From positions 54,361,501 through 54,425,500 of the forward strand of contig NC_134370.1 of NCBI RefSeq assembly GCF_035582795.1: a stretch of 64,000 nt of DNA, in the 5' to 3' direction. The notes below the pieces were generated by a model. The model had not been told where the DNA came from. It did not search any database and saw nothing but the letters and a program-made list of their open reading frames with translations. Of this stretch, positions 35,191-46,085 are shown piece by piece. Each line of letters opens with the position of its first letter. Within the stretch, counting starts at the first letter, position 1. The stretch is from Mycteria americana. Taxonomy: Eukaryota > Chordata > Aves > Ciconiiformes > Ciconiidae. The translations under genes were made by a program, and so were the position numbers.

Positions 35191-36995
35191 TGATATTAAA
35201 AGCTTGTGTAATGTTTCAAAAAATCTCCTTCTGAGGAAAAAAATACAATCCTTGTACTTTTGCTGATGTGAACCTACATAGCTTAACTGAAGTCAGTCCA
35301 CAGGAACACAGGAGGCAAAACTCCTCGGTTACCAAGTCCGTATGGACTTCTTCCAGATTTATACCAGCCTTGCAAATAACAACATTATTCATACATTTTG
35401 GGTTGCAGTTGGAGAAAAATTCAACTCCGTGAATTCTGAGTATCTCTTACGTCTGAGGCTTCTCTTAATCAGATCCAGAGTAAAAGAGCCACATGCTATT
35501 TTTCTTCAAAAAAAAACCCCAGTGGGTGAAAAAGGGCTGTTGACTTTGTTAGTGTACTTTTTAGGCTAGTGATATTTTAGATGGACGTGTTGAACATGTT
35601 AATAAGCATGTTTTCTGAACAGGTATGCTTCTGTAATTTAAGGCCAACAAAAGAGAGGAAAGAAGGAAGGTATTGTGTTAGATACAGAGAAAGGGAATGA
35701 AAGAAAGCTAAAAATGATTACACTGTTTTCCAACATGGAGACCTGTCCTAATCATTGAAGGGATTTCATCACATTTTAAATCATAAACTTCTGCCTTTGT
35801 TTTATATATGCTGTTTTGTTTCTCCCTACGTTTCACAAGAAGAAATTGCTGAATCCTTTTTTTATTTTCTGTAAGTAGAATTCTACATTCGCCGAGTATA
35901 ACTGAAGGCAGAATGTAACCATCTGCATTTTAGCAGAAAATGTTACAATTATAAACTGTCTGTTTATTCTTTGGAAACCAGATAGAGCAAAAATTGCATT
36001 GAATTTTTAAAGTTTCCTTAATTTCATACCATTTGTTTTTCTATGACACAAATCCTTCGTCTTTCTAAGAAGTACCAGATTGTGTGGTTTTCTAACTAAA
36101 AGCATGATGTCTTGTTAAGGGTATTAAGCCTTATTTTAGTGGCTTTCAGGCATTAATTAAATTATTAATTAAATTATTCTGATCAACAGAAGATTAATAT
36201 GTGGCTTATAAAACTTAATCTAAATATATTTCGTAAGTAAGAGAAAAGCAGCAATGCCTTTTTTTTTCTTTGCTGTCATTTTTAACCAATTAGAAAGCAG
36301 TCAGGGCAGTCCCTATTTCATTAAAATTTCTAATCTTTTCCAGATTCACTGACTTCTCATAAGAGTTACTTCTTTCTGAAGCCACAATAATGTTTTTAGA
36401 ATGGAGGCCAAGGGAAAGTTGTATTCTGTGGCATTTCCAGAGGTAAGGACCATGTTCTTTTTTCACACAGTGTAGCCTTCATACATTTCAGCATCAGCCC
36501 GATTCCTGGTCGGTGCTGGCACACTGTGTCACTCAGGCAGTGGGGAGGTGGAAACACACGTGTGAGTTACCAGTCGCACTATGGAGGCAACAACTTCTCT
36601 CTTGTGGCACTGCCCAGTGCCGTATGGGCTCCACATCAGGTGATGGCAAAGAGGCTGTAGTCACTCCCGTCAGCCCTGAGCCTGTACCCCCCTCTGAAAC
36701 GAGTCCTGAATGCTCAGTTAATAAACCTCCTCATGCACTGAAGTGAAGCTTGTCCTTAAATGTTTTCCTGAAGCTTAGCACTAGTGATCAATATCAGGAG
36801 GATCAAGCGCTGCAACTGCTTGCAGCCAGTAAATATCCTCAAAATAATTCTTGATGTTAGCACTTCTGTGCATGAGCTGGTAGGTGTTACTAACCAAACG
36901 CAACACTGTCAGACAATACACACACTGAAAAAACTGATGAAAGTTCTTGAGGCAGGGAATTTTTGTTAAATCTTTTCAAGTTAGGTCTTTTAAAG

Positions 36996-37244
36996 GTAAC
37001 CTGTCCATATGAATTTTATGACAGAAGTGTCACCACTTCTAAGCTTTGTGCATCATTTAAAAGTACAGAGATTCCTTTTTACTCTGCTGGAGCTCCTCAA
37101 GATGAAAATGCGGGTGCTGCCTTCCTCAGAGCTGGCTATTATACATTACTGGCTGGAGGAGCCCAGGCATGCAGACCATTCAGGCACACCACCACTGACA
37201 TTCGAAGGGAAATGCCTTCCCCTGCTTCTGAGCACAGATGTTGA
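36996..37244 (+). CDS. Weak exon-like open frame, unidentified
   Basis: After TCTTTTAAAG an open frame of 82 codons begins VTCPYEFYDRSVTTSKLCAS and ends with REMPSPASEHRC and a stop. It starts in phase 0, compatible with the donor at 32234. The middle (SAGAPQDENAGAAFLRAGYY) has protein-like composition, but a second overlapping frame is open over the same bases. I recognise no family. Chance is a serious alternative. Confidence 0.15.
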   Translation, partial: VTCPYEFYDRSVTTSKLCASFKSTEIPFYSAGAPQDENAGAAFLRAGYYTLLAGGAQACRPFRHTTTDIRREMPSPASEHRC

Positions 37245-37606
37245 ATAAGTATCATTCACTTAATATAGTCAGCTTGGGAATTAGATGTTTATCATTAAAA
37301 TAAGCAGAATTAAACGACTGCATTTAAAAGCATGAAAAGAGTTCATTGTGAATTAGACTGTGCTTGGTATACACACAGTGCTTAGCAAAGGTTCATGCAG
37401 ATGCAGAGCACTGATGCCTTCAGCCCTAAAATTTGTGTTGAAAGTCATCTTCTAGTCCATCTAGAGTAGATGGACCCCAGCAGCACACGTAAAACGCAGT
37501 GAACTCGGGACTAGTTTCTCAATTAGCTATCCAGTGTGAATGTACTTTTTTACTCTTCTTCCACAACCTAGTTTCTCTACTTTTTTCATAACTTGTTATA
37601 AAGATG

Positions 37607-37638
37607 TTTGTATGTATGTAAACACACATACATACAAA
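37607..37638. repeat. Perfect 13-bp inverted repeat
   Basis: TTTGTATGTATGT (37607-37619) and ACATACATACAAA (37626-37638) are exact reverse complements over a 6-nt loop, built from GTAT/ATAC tetranucleotides. Probably simple-repeat derived. Confidence 0.85.
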
Positions 37639-39385
37639 TATATATGTCTTAAGAAAATGACACTAGGCATTAAAAAAGACCCACATCCAAGCAAAAAGAA
37701 AAACCTACAAAACCTGTATAGGTCTTGTTGGCCCTGTATACGCTCTCTGGATTCTTACAGGTTTTTTTCACCGCTTTTTATCACAGTCTGATAAATTTAT
37801 GTGACATTTCCATGTTCAAATGAAATACTAGACAAACTATTTTTGTCCTATTTCCATAAAACTGCTGTTACTCACCTTCTGTGGGGAATCAAAGTGTGAA
37901 ACTCATCTCCTGTGAAGTTCTGTTCACTTTTAGCACTATCAGTTATATTTTTGCTTTAATAACTATTGCAGCTCATATTTACCACCCAGCTACTTTCTCA
38001 ATGACAATATTTCCTACCCCTCGTATCAATGTCAGTTAACATCCAAGCAATGCACTGTGGAAATCCCAAGCTTCACATGATCAGTAGTCACACAGTGTCA
38101 ACCCAGCTGAGCTGAGGAAGTGTTTTGGTATTCTTCAACACCAAGGATGAAACATGCCCAAGGGGCTGTTGTGTTTCATCCGCACCACCAGAGTTTGTGG
38201 GACCTAAGAGGGGGCCAGATAAATAGTTTAAGTTTTGCCCCATTTCTGTATCAAGCGCATCAGGGTGGTTTGAATTTGTAACAGTTCATCAGCCACGTTC
38301 AATGTTTGCAAACCAGCATGCTGACCCTGCAGCCAGATCCATGAGGACAAACCCACGTGCTTGTGCTGAGCGTCACTGCCCTTCCTCTGCACGGGCAGAT
38401 CTGGCTGCAGAACCAGCACCCACTTTGGAGCAGCCAGAGCAGTGCTCTCCTCCGAAAATTCGGAAGTGAATCCGCTTATACCTAATCTCTAAATTAGTTT
38501 GGAAGCGAGTCTTTATTTTGTTTATAAAAACAAACAATGAAAATTGAATAAATATAATCTGTATAAACTACTCCCTATTTTTTCCAATAGCGGCACTCCT
38601 CTTTAATCAGAGAGAAGCTAAAACCCAGTAATATCTCATGATGAAAAACGGGAACTGTACCTATTGAGAGTGCTTTTCAAGGTAGTTTGGAAGCAGTGTT
38701 AACATGTGACTTGGGGTCTGGCTGTTGTTATGGTTGTTAGATTATATTGTTTCCATTTTATTTATATTCTAGCTTAAAAGTGGTGGTTGGAAATCCATTA
38801 GAGTCAACAACAGGGCTTCAAGCCTGAGGAGAAGCGTTTGTTAGCAGGACCGCAGTCCTCAGCTGTGGATGGGTTTACTTACTGGATCCCTTAGAAAACG
38901 CAGTCCCTGGAAGCTGTATTGATTGTACTCTGGTCAAAACGGTATGAGCAACACCAAGCAGATGCCGACTGCCAGGCAAACACCTGATGTTTTTTGCATT
39001 TGCGGGGTACACCTAGGACTTGTTTCGGTATCCACTTCGTACCAAGACGCTTTGTACTTTCCAGTGTTTCCAGGGATCAGAAGCATCTTAGTTCTGCGGG
39101 TACCTTTGCACGGGAGGAGGAAAGAGCTAGGACTGCGTGAAGCACCGGCACGCTTGCCTGCTGGCAGGATTAGCACCCGGCCGCAGCAGCGCAGACCCCC
39201 GGGGCCGGGCTGTGCTTGGTGGAGGGGCGCTTGTCCCTCCCCACAGGGAGCGCAGACCAGCGGTGCTGGGGGGAGACGGGGCTGCAGCGGTAAATGCCGC
39301 GAGCAACAGCAGCCCCGAAGCGCTTGGCCGCGGCACGCGGGCAGGAGCGCGAGGGGGCGCAGGCCGCGCGCGCCGCCGCGCCGGG

Positions 39386-39407
39386 ATTCCCTCAGGGAAT
39401 GACGTCC
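39386..39407. promoter_or_regulatory. Palindrome plus CRE-like site
   Basis: ATTCCC TCA GGGAAT (39386-39400) is a perfect palindrome around a central base, overlapping a kappaB-like GGGATTCCC. CCCTCAGGG in its centre also resembles an AP-2 site. It runs into TGACGTCC (39400-39407), one base from the cAMP response element TGACGTCA. Factor assignments are inference. Confidence 0.4.
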
Positions 39408-39422
39408 CGGCGGCGCGCGGCG

Positions 39423-39427
39423 ATTGG
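39423..39427 (-). promoter_or_regulatory. Inverted CCAAT box
   Basis: GCGATTGGCTG carries ATTGG, an inverted CCAAT box in the usual NF-Y context, about 300 bp before the start codon and 20 bp from the CArG box. Confidence 0.5.
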
Positions 39428-39446
39428 CTGCGCCGCGGCGAGTTCT

Positions 39447-39456
39447 CCATTTATGG
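39447..39456. promoter_or_regulatory. CArG box (SRF site)
   Basis: CCATTTATGG matches CC(A/T)6GG exactly. SRF with MRTF cofactors drives many actin-cytoskeleton genes, which fits a class I myosin promoter. It lies about 270 bp before the ATG in GC-rich DNA where an A/T core stands out. Confidence 0.6.
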
Positions 39457-39479
39457 ACACGTCGCCCGCGCGGCCGGTG

Positions 39480-39725
39480 TGGGGCTGCCGCCGCCTTCCT
39501 TTATCCTTCATCCTTCCCCCGCCGGCGCGAGCCCCAGCGCTCGCGGGGCCGCCCCGCCCGCTCGGGGCCGCTGCGCCGGGGCTGCCTCCCGCCGCCCCGC
39601 CCCGCCGGCGAGCTGCGCGCGCGGGGAGGGCGGGCTGTCGCCCTCCCTCCGCCCCTCCGCCCGTCCCGGGGCGCCGGCGTGTCTGGGCAGAGCCGCGGGC
39701 AGCGGAGCGCGGAGGAGCCACCATG
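39480..39725 (+). CDS. MYO1E: Probable MYO1E exon 1, coding only the initiator Met
   Basis: Within CpG island 2, GAGCCACCATG/GTAGGC combines a strong Kozak context with a donor immediately after the ATG, so coding bases are 39723-39725 and the rest is 5' UTR (upstream limit arbitrary). Human MYO1E and MYO1F both begin Met-Gly-Ser-Lys, and ATG/GG fits an exon break after Met. The main reason for the name is gene order: MYO1E and FAM81A are divergent neighbours in human. MYO1E is a non-muscle class I myosin with motor, IQ, TH1, TH2 and SH3 regions, acting at the plasma membrane in endocytosis and podocyte actin. No further exon confirms it here, so another plus-strand gene is possible. Confidence 0.55.
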
Positions 39726-42700
39726 GTAGGCGCGGGGCTCGGCGGGGCTGCGGGCGGCTCTCGCGGGCTGAGCTGGGGGCGGCGGAGGGGCCGCCCGGCG
39801 GCCGTGGCTCTCTGCGACGAGAGCGTGGCTGCTTTGGCGCCTTTCTGTTGTGTTTCCTCACGCTTTGCCGGGAAGGGGCTGCGGCAGCGCTCCCTGCCCC
39901 GCGCTGTGGAGGGGCCGCGGCGAGGGGGGCGTTGTGTAACCGGCGCCGGCGTGTGGGAAGCGGGGCCGTGCCAGGCACTTGCCGGGGCGCAGCCGGCCAG
40001 GAGCTCGGGGCTGCTGGCCCTGTGGACCCCGGGTAGGTGCCGCCGCCGGGGCACGGCGGCTTCGCTCTTCAGTCGCGTCCCGAGGCAGCCCGGGACCGTC
40101 CGTCCGTCCCACCGCGCGGGGCTCGGGCAGGGCCGGCGGCCCCGCGCGCCGTCTGCGGATCGTAAGCCTCGTCTCCCGCCGTTTGGCGTCTAAAGAGGTT
40201 TCGCGTGTTGGTGTCCTCAAGTAGGAAGAACCGTGCGGGAAGGTAACACGTCGGTGTTGTTGAACAACAGGTGACGCATCTCCGCTTCCGAGCGTGCTTC
40301 TTGAGGGGTTTCTGCGTGGGGACCGCTCCCCCGCGAGGCGTTGGTTTCTGGCACCCGTATCCGAGTGTCTGCTCCGGTCCACTTGCGAGCGGATGGCCTG
40401 GTGACAGGCGGCAAGTGCAGCTCCCGAAGCCAGGGTATCTGGGCACTGCAACTGCTGGGTCTGTTAAACGTCTGGTATGATGAGGGGATGCGATATCAGT
40501 AAAACACATCAGAGCTAGGTTGAGAAAAAACTGAGGTTCAGCAACTGAACCCGGTTTATCTTCAGTAATGGAATCCTGATGATTGGTAATAGTTTTCATC
40601 CTGAAGTAATCCAAATAATGATAATGACTACCTGTTACACAAGAACTTAAAGTAGTGAAAAATCCTATGTGGTAATAAACTAGGCTAAAATCCATAACCT
40701 TTAAACAAGTAATTTATGAAGAACTGTTCTAAAGTGGAAAACTAAAGATCTGCGAGTTAAGGGACTTGAAAAACTCTTGCATTATTCCTACCAAAGCTTA
40801 ACTAAAGCTAAGTTTTAAAGACTGACCAACCTAGTCCTTGTGTGTTCAGAGCTTTACTGACTTAAGTGGAGTGTTAGCTTGGGCCCTTCACTCCCAATAT
40901 CTTTTAAAGGTTGCCCCTTTTATTACCAGTGCCTGTACCTTGACTTCCTGAGGCAAGTACGGTTGTGCCTGGTTACACCTATGTCGAGCGCAAGTCTTTG
41001 CTTTAAATAAAGGATTGCAGAGGTTAGGAAGCTAAAATTTCTGTCACAGTCAGGGATAGTGATACCACCAGCTCTTACAGTCCTGTCATTGGTAAGGAGC
41101 TTTGAATAAGATAGGTGTGTGTGTTCCCTGTGAGTTGATTGTTTAGTCAGGTGGTTCAAATCAATTCTTTAACCATAACCTTTGGTCCTCAGTACTTGCT
41201 CGATCAGACACCTGTGGTACTTATGGACTTCCTGGTAGAGGTGATGTATCACTGCCTAGGCTGCTGACATGTTAAATGAGGTTGGAAAGCCTTCGTGCAG
41301 GTCCTTCAGAGATGTCTATCTGTTAACAGTAATACTTTGAGATCAGTGATCTGTTAGTTGATCTGCTGTGGACTCCATTAATTCCTTTTTAATGAAAGGT
41401 TTTAATCAAAATATGGTTCTTGTAAATACACGCAACTACTTAGTAACATACTCATTGAGTTTTACTTTATCAAAGTAAGAGAACTAGTTTCTTCCACAAG
41501 ATACCCTTTTCAGGGAACTATTCAGGCAGTTACTTCCCAGCTTCTGATTTGATACTGAAGCAGTCTTGCATTAATCTTTTCACTGTGAGATCTTATGCTA
41601 ATGTGAACTGCATTTTTTAAGATTGTCCGTAAGTAATGATTACAACAAAACCAGAAAAAATTGTTTTTAAAAGTACTGCTTTTTCTAAGAATTGTGCCCA
41701 AACAATTGGTTTATAATCATTAGAAGGTAGGATTTTGTAACTTGGAAAGCTGGCAGAAGGATTGCCCGGCAGGACTTAGAATGACTGCTTATGAACATGA
41801 ATCACGCTGCTAATACCCTGAAACTTTGTACTCATTCTCTGTGCTGTATAAAAAATTCACATTATTTCCCTTGGTTTTGTCTTGACAATTTTGAGTTCTG
41901 TGGATGGGGGAAAAGCAGAATGTCATAGGAGTGCTTTGTCTTCTCTAAATTAAGTCTTTTCTGCAATATCGTCTCTGTAGACCTTAGAGTGAACTTTCCT
42001 GTTCTGACAGGGTCCACAGTGCAGGGTGCTGAGTTACCACTGACACCAGTTGTAGTTCTTTCATGCGTCTCAGGCAGTCTGATACAGCAGAGCATATAAA
42101 GGTGACGCTGGTGTAAAAGTGCCCTGTTCTCTAGCCTCCGTGCCATGGTGCATTGCCCTGCTCAGGTCTGCTGGCAAGATTGTGCAGCTCTGTGCAACTT
42201 AGCAATATGTATGCACTTTTTTGCTGGTTTATTTTTAATCCAGATCAATATCTATATTCAGTTAACTGTGTGGTTTTGGGAGGAGATCTGCAGACATGGA
42301 ATAGGTGAGCTGTTTCATGGCTGTACACTGCAGTACAAGGGGGGAATGAGCAACAGTGGGGCAAAACTGCATTAAGGCTAACAGTTTTAAGGAATATGTG
42401 GCAACTGTTGAAATTTTTCTTTTGGAATGCATCCATTTTGTTAACTTTATGTTTCAATTTTTTAAGTTTGAAATAAACTAGAGCCTCTAACAGCTTAGCT
42501 GCAACTTGTAAGTCTTAATAAATGTTTATTATGTAAGTGTAAAGTAGTCCCACTCCAGTGAAAGACTGGATCCTTAATGTTCAGGAAATCTCTTGGCAAA
42601 GCTCAGCTGATACTTACTTGAAGTGAAATGTAAGGTCAGGTGAACTTTATGCAACTTTTGTTTTTATACTGTGAGTTTGGACCTTCGTACTGTCATTAGG

Positions 42701-45700
42701 TAGTTCATGGAGATGCATTGGAGGATCTTATCTGGACTTGGATAGAGAATCTGTATCATGTTGCAGAAATAATCTTGTCACATTAATGTGACAATGTGAT
42801 CTTGAACCTTTCATTTAAAGTAGCTCTGTAGTCTTCAGGGAAAGATTGTTCCCCTGAGTACTGTCAGCTGGCTTTGACTGTCTTAAGGCTAAAACACTGA
42901 ATGTTAATCAGCAAACATAATACTGTTTCTAAGGCATGAACTGCTACCATATTTATTAAAAAAATCCCACAAAACCAAATAAACACCCCAACAACAACCC
43001 ATCAGTGATCAACTTTGCCTGCTTTTGCATAATCTCTATTGTAGAAAACTTCAGTAGAAGTAATCTAGCACTTTGTTGGGGAGACTGAGAAGGGAAGACT
43101 CCAAGGGAAAGCAAGTTCAGCAGTATCTGAAGTAACTCACAAATTGTTAAGCAAGCCAGGATTGTCTAATTCACTTATGTTAAGGAAAAAAAAGTGTTCA
43201 TGTTGCCTTTAACCAGCATTTCAATGCTAAGCATTTTTCTGTAGCACTGCAGTCAGTATGTGCGTTTTATCTGGGCATATTTGGTGTCTTCCTGTTTCCA
43301 CCTCTTCAACAAAGATGGAAGGTTGATTCTTAAAAAGGAACCTTTTTATAGCAGTTCAACATAGCTTGACATCAGTAGAGGTCAGGTATTTATAGCCCAA
43401 TCCAGCAAGATGCTGGGGATGTCTTGATTACATGTAGTGCTTATGGAAGTCTGCAGAAATGAAAAGGACTCAGCCTGAAAGGACTTGCTAGCCTCTAGGA
43501 TTTGGTCCTAAAATAGCTAATGTGTGATATGAGGTGGGACCTTATACTGTCTTAAGTCTTTTTCCTGCAAGAGAGTCATAAGCAAGACACTGATGCTTCT
43601 GTATTTGAAGGGTGCTTTTCTGTCTGGTGCTGCAGACAGTATCATAAGCTCAAACCTTGCTCTCTGCCAAATGTGGAATAGTAGAGAGGGTAACAGCATG
43701 TGCTTTGCATTATGTGTCTAGAGGTGCATTAATGGAAAAATCTTCCAGCTATATGGTGTTTCTGTCTGGCCGATATATAAAACGTAATAAAACACAGTAG
43801 CATGTTCAATAGCAAAGCTAGTGATTCATACATGATGTGCTTTGTTTGGGTTTACATTGTGTGTGTGCTTGTCTCTGTTTCTTTCTAGTTTAGACCTCTA
43901 GGATGGTTTATGGATATATTGTGTATTTTAGAGCACTTTTTCAGAAAACACTAATGTATGCAGAATGTTACCCAAATGCAGCTTTTGCAGCTGAAAACTG
44001 AACAGGTGATTGTGTATGTGTGTACATCTTAAGCATTTTTCTCATAACTTCTTTTGCCTTCCAGAATTGTTTTTTCCCCCCTCCATACCTAACTAGTTTG
44101 TTGTGAAGGCAGTGGGGTGAAAATGCTATTAGTAGTTTAACTAAACTATTTGCAGCCACTTTTTCTTAACTTTTGAAGGGATAACTTGCCCCAGTCTTAC
44201 TGCCTTGTCTTAAAGCATTGCTGCATATGTGGAATGGGGGAAGTTAAAACAAGCTTTTTAGAGCCTTTATGATAGGTAGCCAAGTGAAATCTTGTTAAGC
44301 TTTTACTGAGTTCTCCGTAAAATCTTAGTGATATTTGCATCTTAACATGGAAAGTATGTTTCCTTGCTTGAAACACTAAGTTGCACATCTCTTTAGAAAG
44401 TCTTCTCAGCTCATTTTGTAATAATTTTAAATATTTTTCCATCATAAATACCAGTTTAATCTCTTCCCAGTTTTAGGAGTTAGTATAAAAGTGACATTGA
44501 TCTAAATGGTCATGCACTGCTCTATCCAAGTTATATCAAAGAATAAAGGTTTTTGTACTTTTCCCAATTTCAGTGTAAGGAACCAGAAATGCCTGTGTGC
44601 ATGTTGAGATTTGCCTTCTAATATAGTATCCATGTATTACTAATGTATAGATAACATGTAAATAAACATCTTCAGAGCTACAGAAGAATCCTTTATATCA
44701 ATAAAACCTAGTTAGTTTTAGATGCTGCATCTGATGAGGAGGGGAGCAAAAAGGTCAGAGGTAATCTTTCCTCCTAAGCTCCCAGCTCTTACACTTTGCC
44801 AAGGACCCTGGGTAACCCTAGGATGAACTTACTGTAGTTATACAAAGAGTTCTGACACAGATCGTTATAGTTCTGCTGATAGAGACTAGCCTGGGATCTG
44901 GCTTACTGTGTTGGCCTGTAAGTTGTCAGTGTTTTGCTTACCCTTTGGTTCTGGTTGTTGCCACAATAAATGACTTATAAATGACAAATTGATCTGCTTT
45001 CCCTTTCAGTTTCCTAAAATGCTATTGTAATGCAATACTTCAGTCTGCTTTTTTTAGGAAGCTGGATTCTAGATCTAGATGGTGTGTGGCTACTGGAAAG
45101 CATTAAGAGCTATGTTAGAAAGGGATTTTGCACCTAATTAAAACAGGTTTTGTTCTGGGAGTTCACAGTGCAAGACAGAGTAAAATCAAACAAGCAGTTC
45201 TCAGAACTGGGAAGAGTGTGTATGCATATGTTTGTCTTACAAAAATAAGGATTTGGAAAATAGTTCAGTCCCTCTGCAAACACAGAAATCACCGGGTGTA
45301 TGCTTTGGCAAGAAAGGGTTGGCTTGCACTATTGTTAACTTTTCGAATTAAGCCACTTTGTACTGTCTAAAATCTCACCTTGAATATGAGCAACAAAGGT
45401 TTACATCAATGTAAAAGGTTAAACCTTGTGGGAAGATCATATAAAAGTTCTCCTACATGTTTTTGCATCTGTTGGAGGTCATTCATTTCCTCGCTATCCT
45501 GTTGTCTGCCCAGGAGCTTTTCTGGTTGATGCTGGTCACTAGCAAATGACCAGGATTCCTATTACTACTGTGGAAGTGTCTCTTTACTGCATGTGTATGG
45601 AGAAGTATTACAGGTGTATGGGCTGCTTGCTGATTTTTTGAAACCACTGTAGCCAAAGGACTCTGTTAGCTGTTGTATGTTGTTTGGCTTTTATTATTTC

Positions 45701-46071
45701 TGCTACATGGGTGTAAAAGTATTTACAAATATCAGAGAAACATGGCAGAAAGTAAACAAGAATTTTCTCCCTGTCTTAAGATCAGAACCGAGAGCTATCT
45801 CTTACTCTGACAAGTTGTTTAGACATTCACCTCACCTAATCATTAGGACCTTTGTGCAATCTTAGCCTCCTGTTGCACTCCTGGGGGAGCTTGGGTGTGA
45901 GGAGCTGTATTTTAGTCAGACCTTCCTGGGCTCAATTCAGTCTTTCCCATCTCCTGCTCCCTGCCCCCACGTTCCTGAGATGCCGATCACTGTCCTGCCC
46001 AGGAAGTACGGCTATCGCTCATCTCCTGACTCATCCTCATCTTCTAGCTTTCCTATCTTCCACCTACTGAT

Positions 46072-46085
46072 CCCCCCCCCCCCCC
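46072..46085. repeat. Poly-C run (14 nt)
   Basis: Uninterrupted C run following a C/T-rich stretch (about 45930-46070). Confidence 0.9.

Larger units (their letters stand above)
33331..39119. other. Intergenic interval between the two CpG islands
   Basis: About 5.8 kb separate the two divergent promoters. It contains two antisense CR1 fragments, a short AATTAAATTATT tandem near 36151-36180, a 13-bp hairpin at 37607 and an exon-like frame at 36996. No confident gene. Confidence 0.5.
39120..40480. promoter_or_regulatory. MYO1E: CpG island 2, probable MYO1E promoter
   Basis: This very GC-rich, CpG-dense block peaks at 39.3-40.2 kb and surrounds the split start codon at 39723. It contains, in order, a palindrome ATTCCCTCAGGGAAT (39386), a CRE-like TGACGTCC (39400), an inverted CCAAT box ATTGG (39423) and a CArG box (39447). 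Frames of 299 codons on the plus strand and 220 on the minus are Ala/Arg/Pro-rich by-products of base composition. Confidence 0.75.

Noticed and set aside
39137-40193. Two overlapping 299-codon plus-strand frames in CpG island 2
   Set aside because: Ala/Arg/Pro/Gly-rich composition in three frames and both strands is what GC-rich DNA gives. They run through the split start codon, its donor and promoter motifs, and show no domain.
45850-46085. C/T-rich stretch ending in poly-C, considered as a repeat element
   Set aside because: No match to any element I know. Described only as simple sequence.
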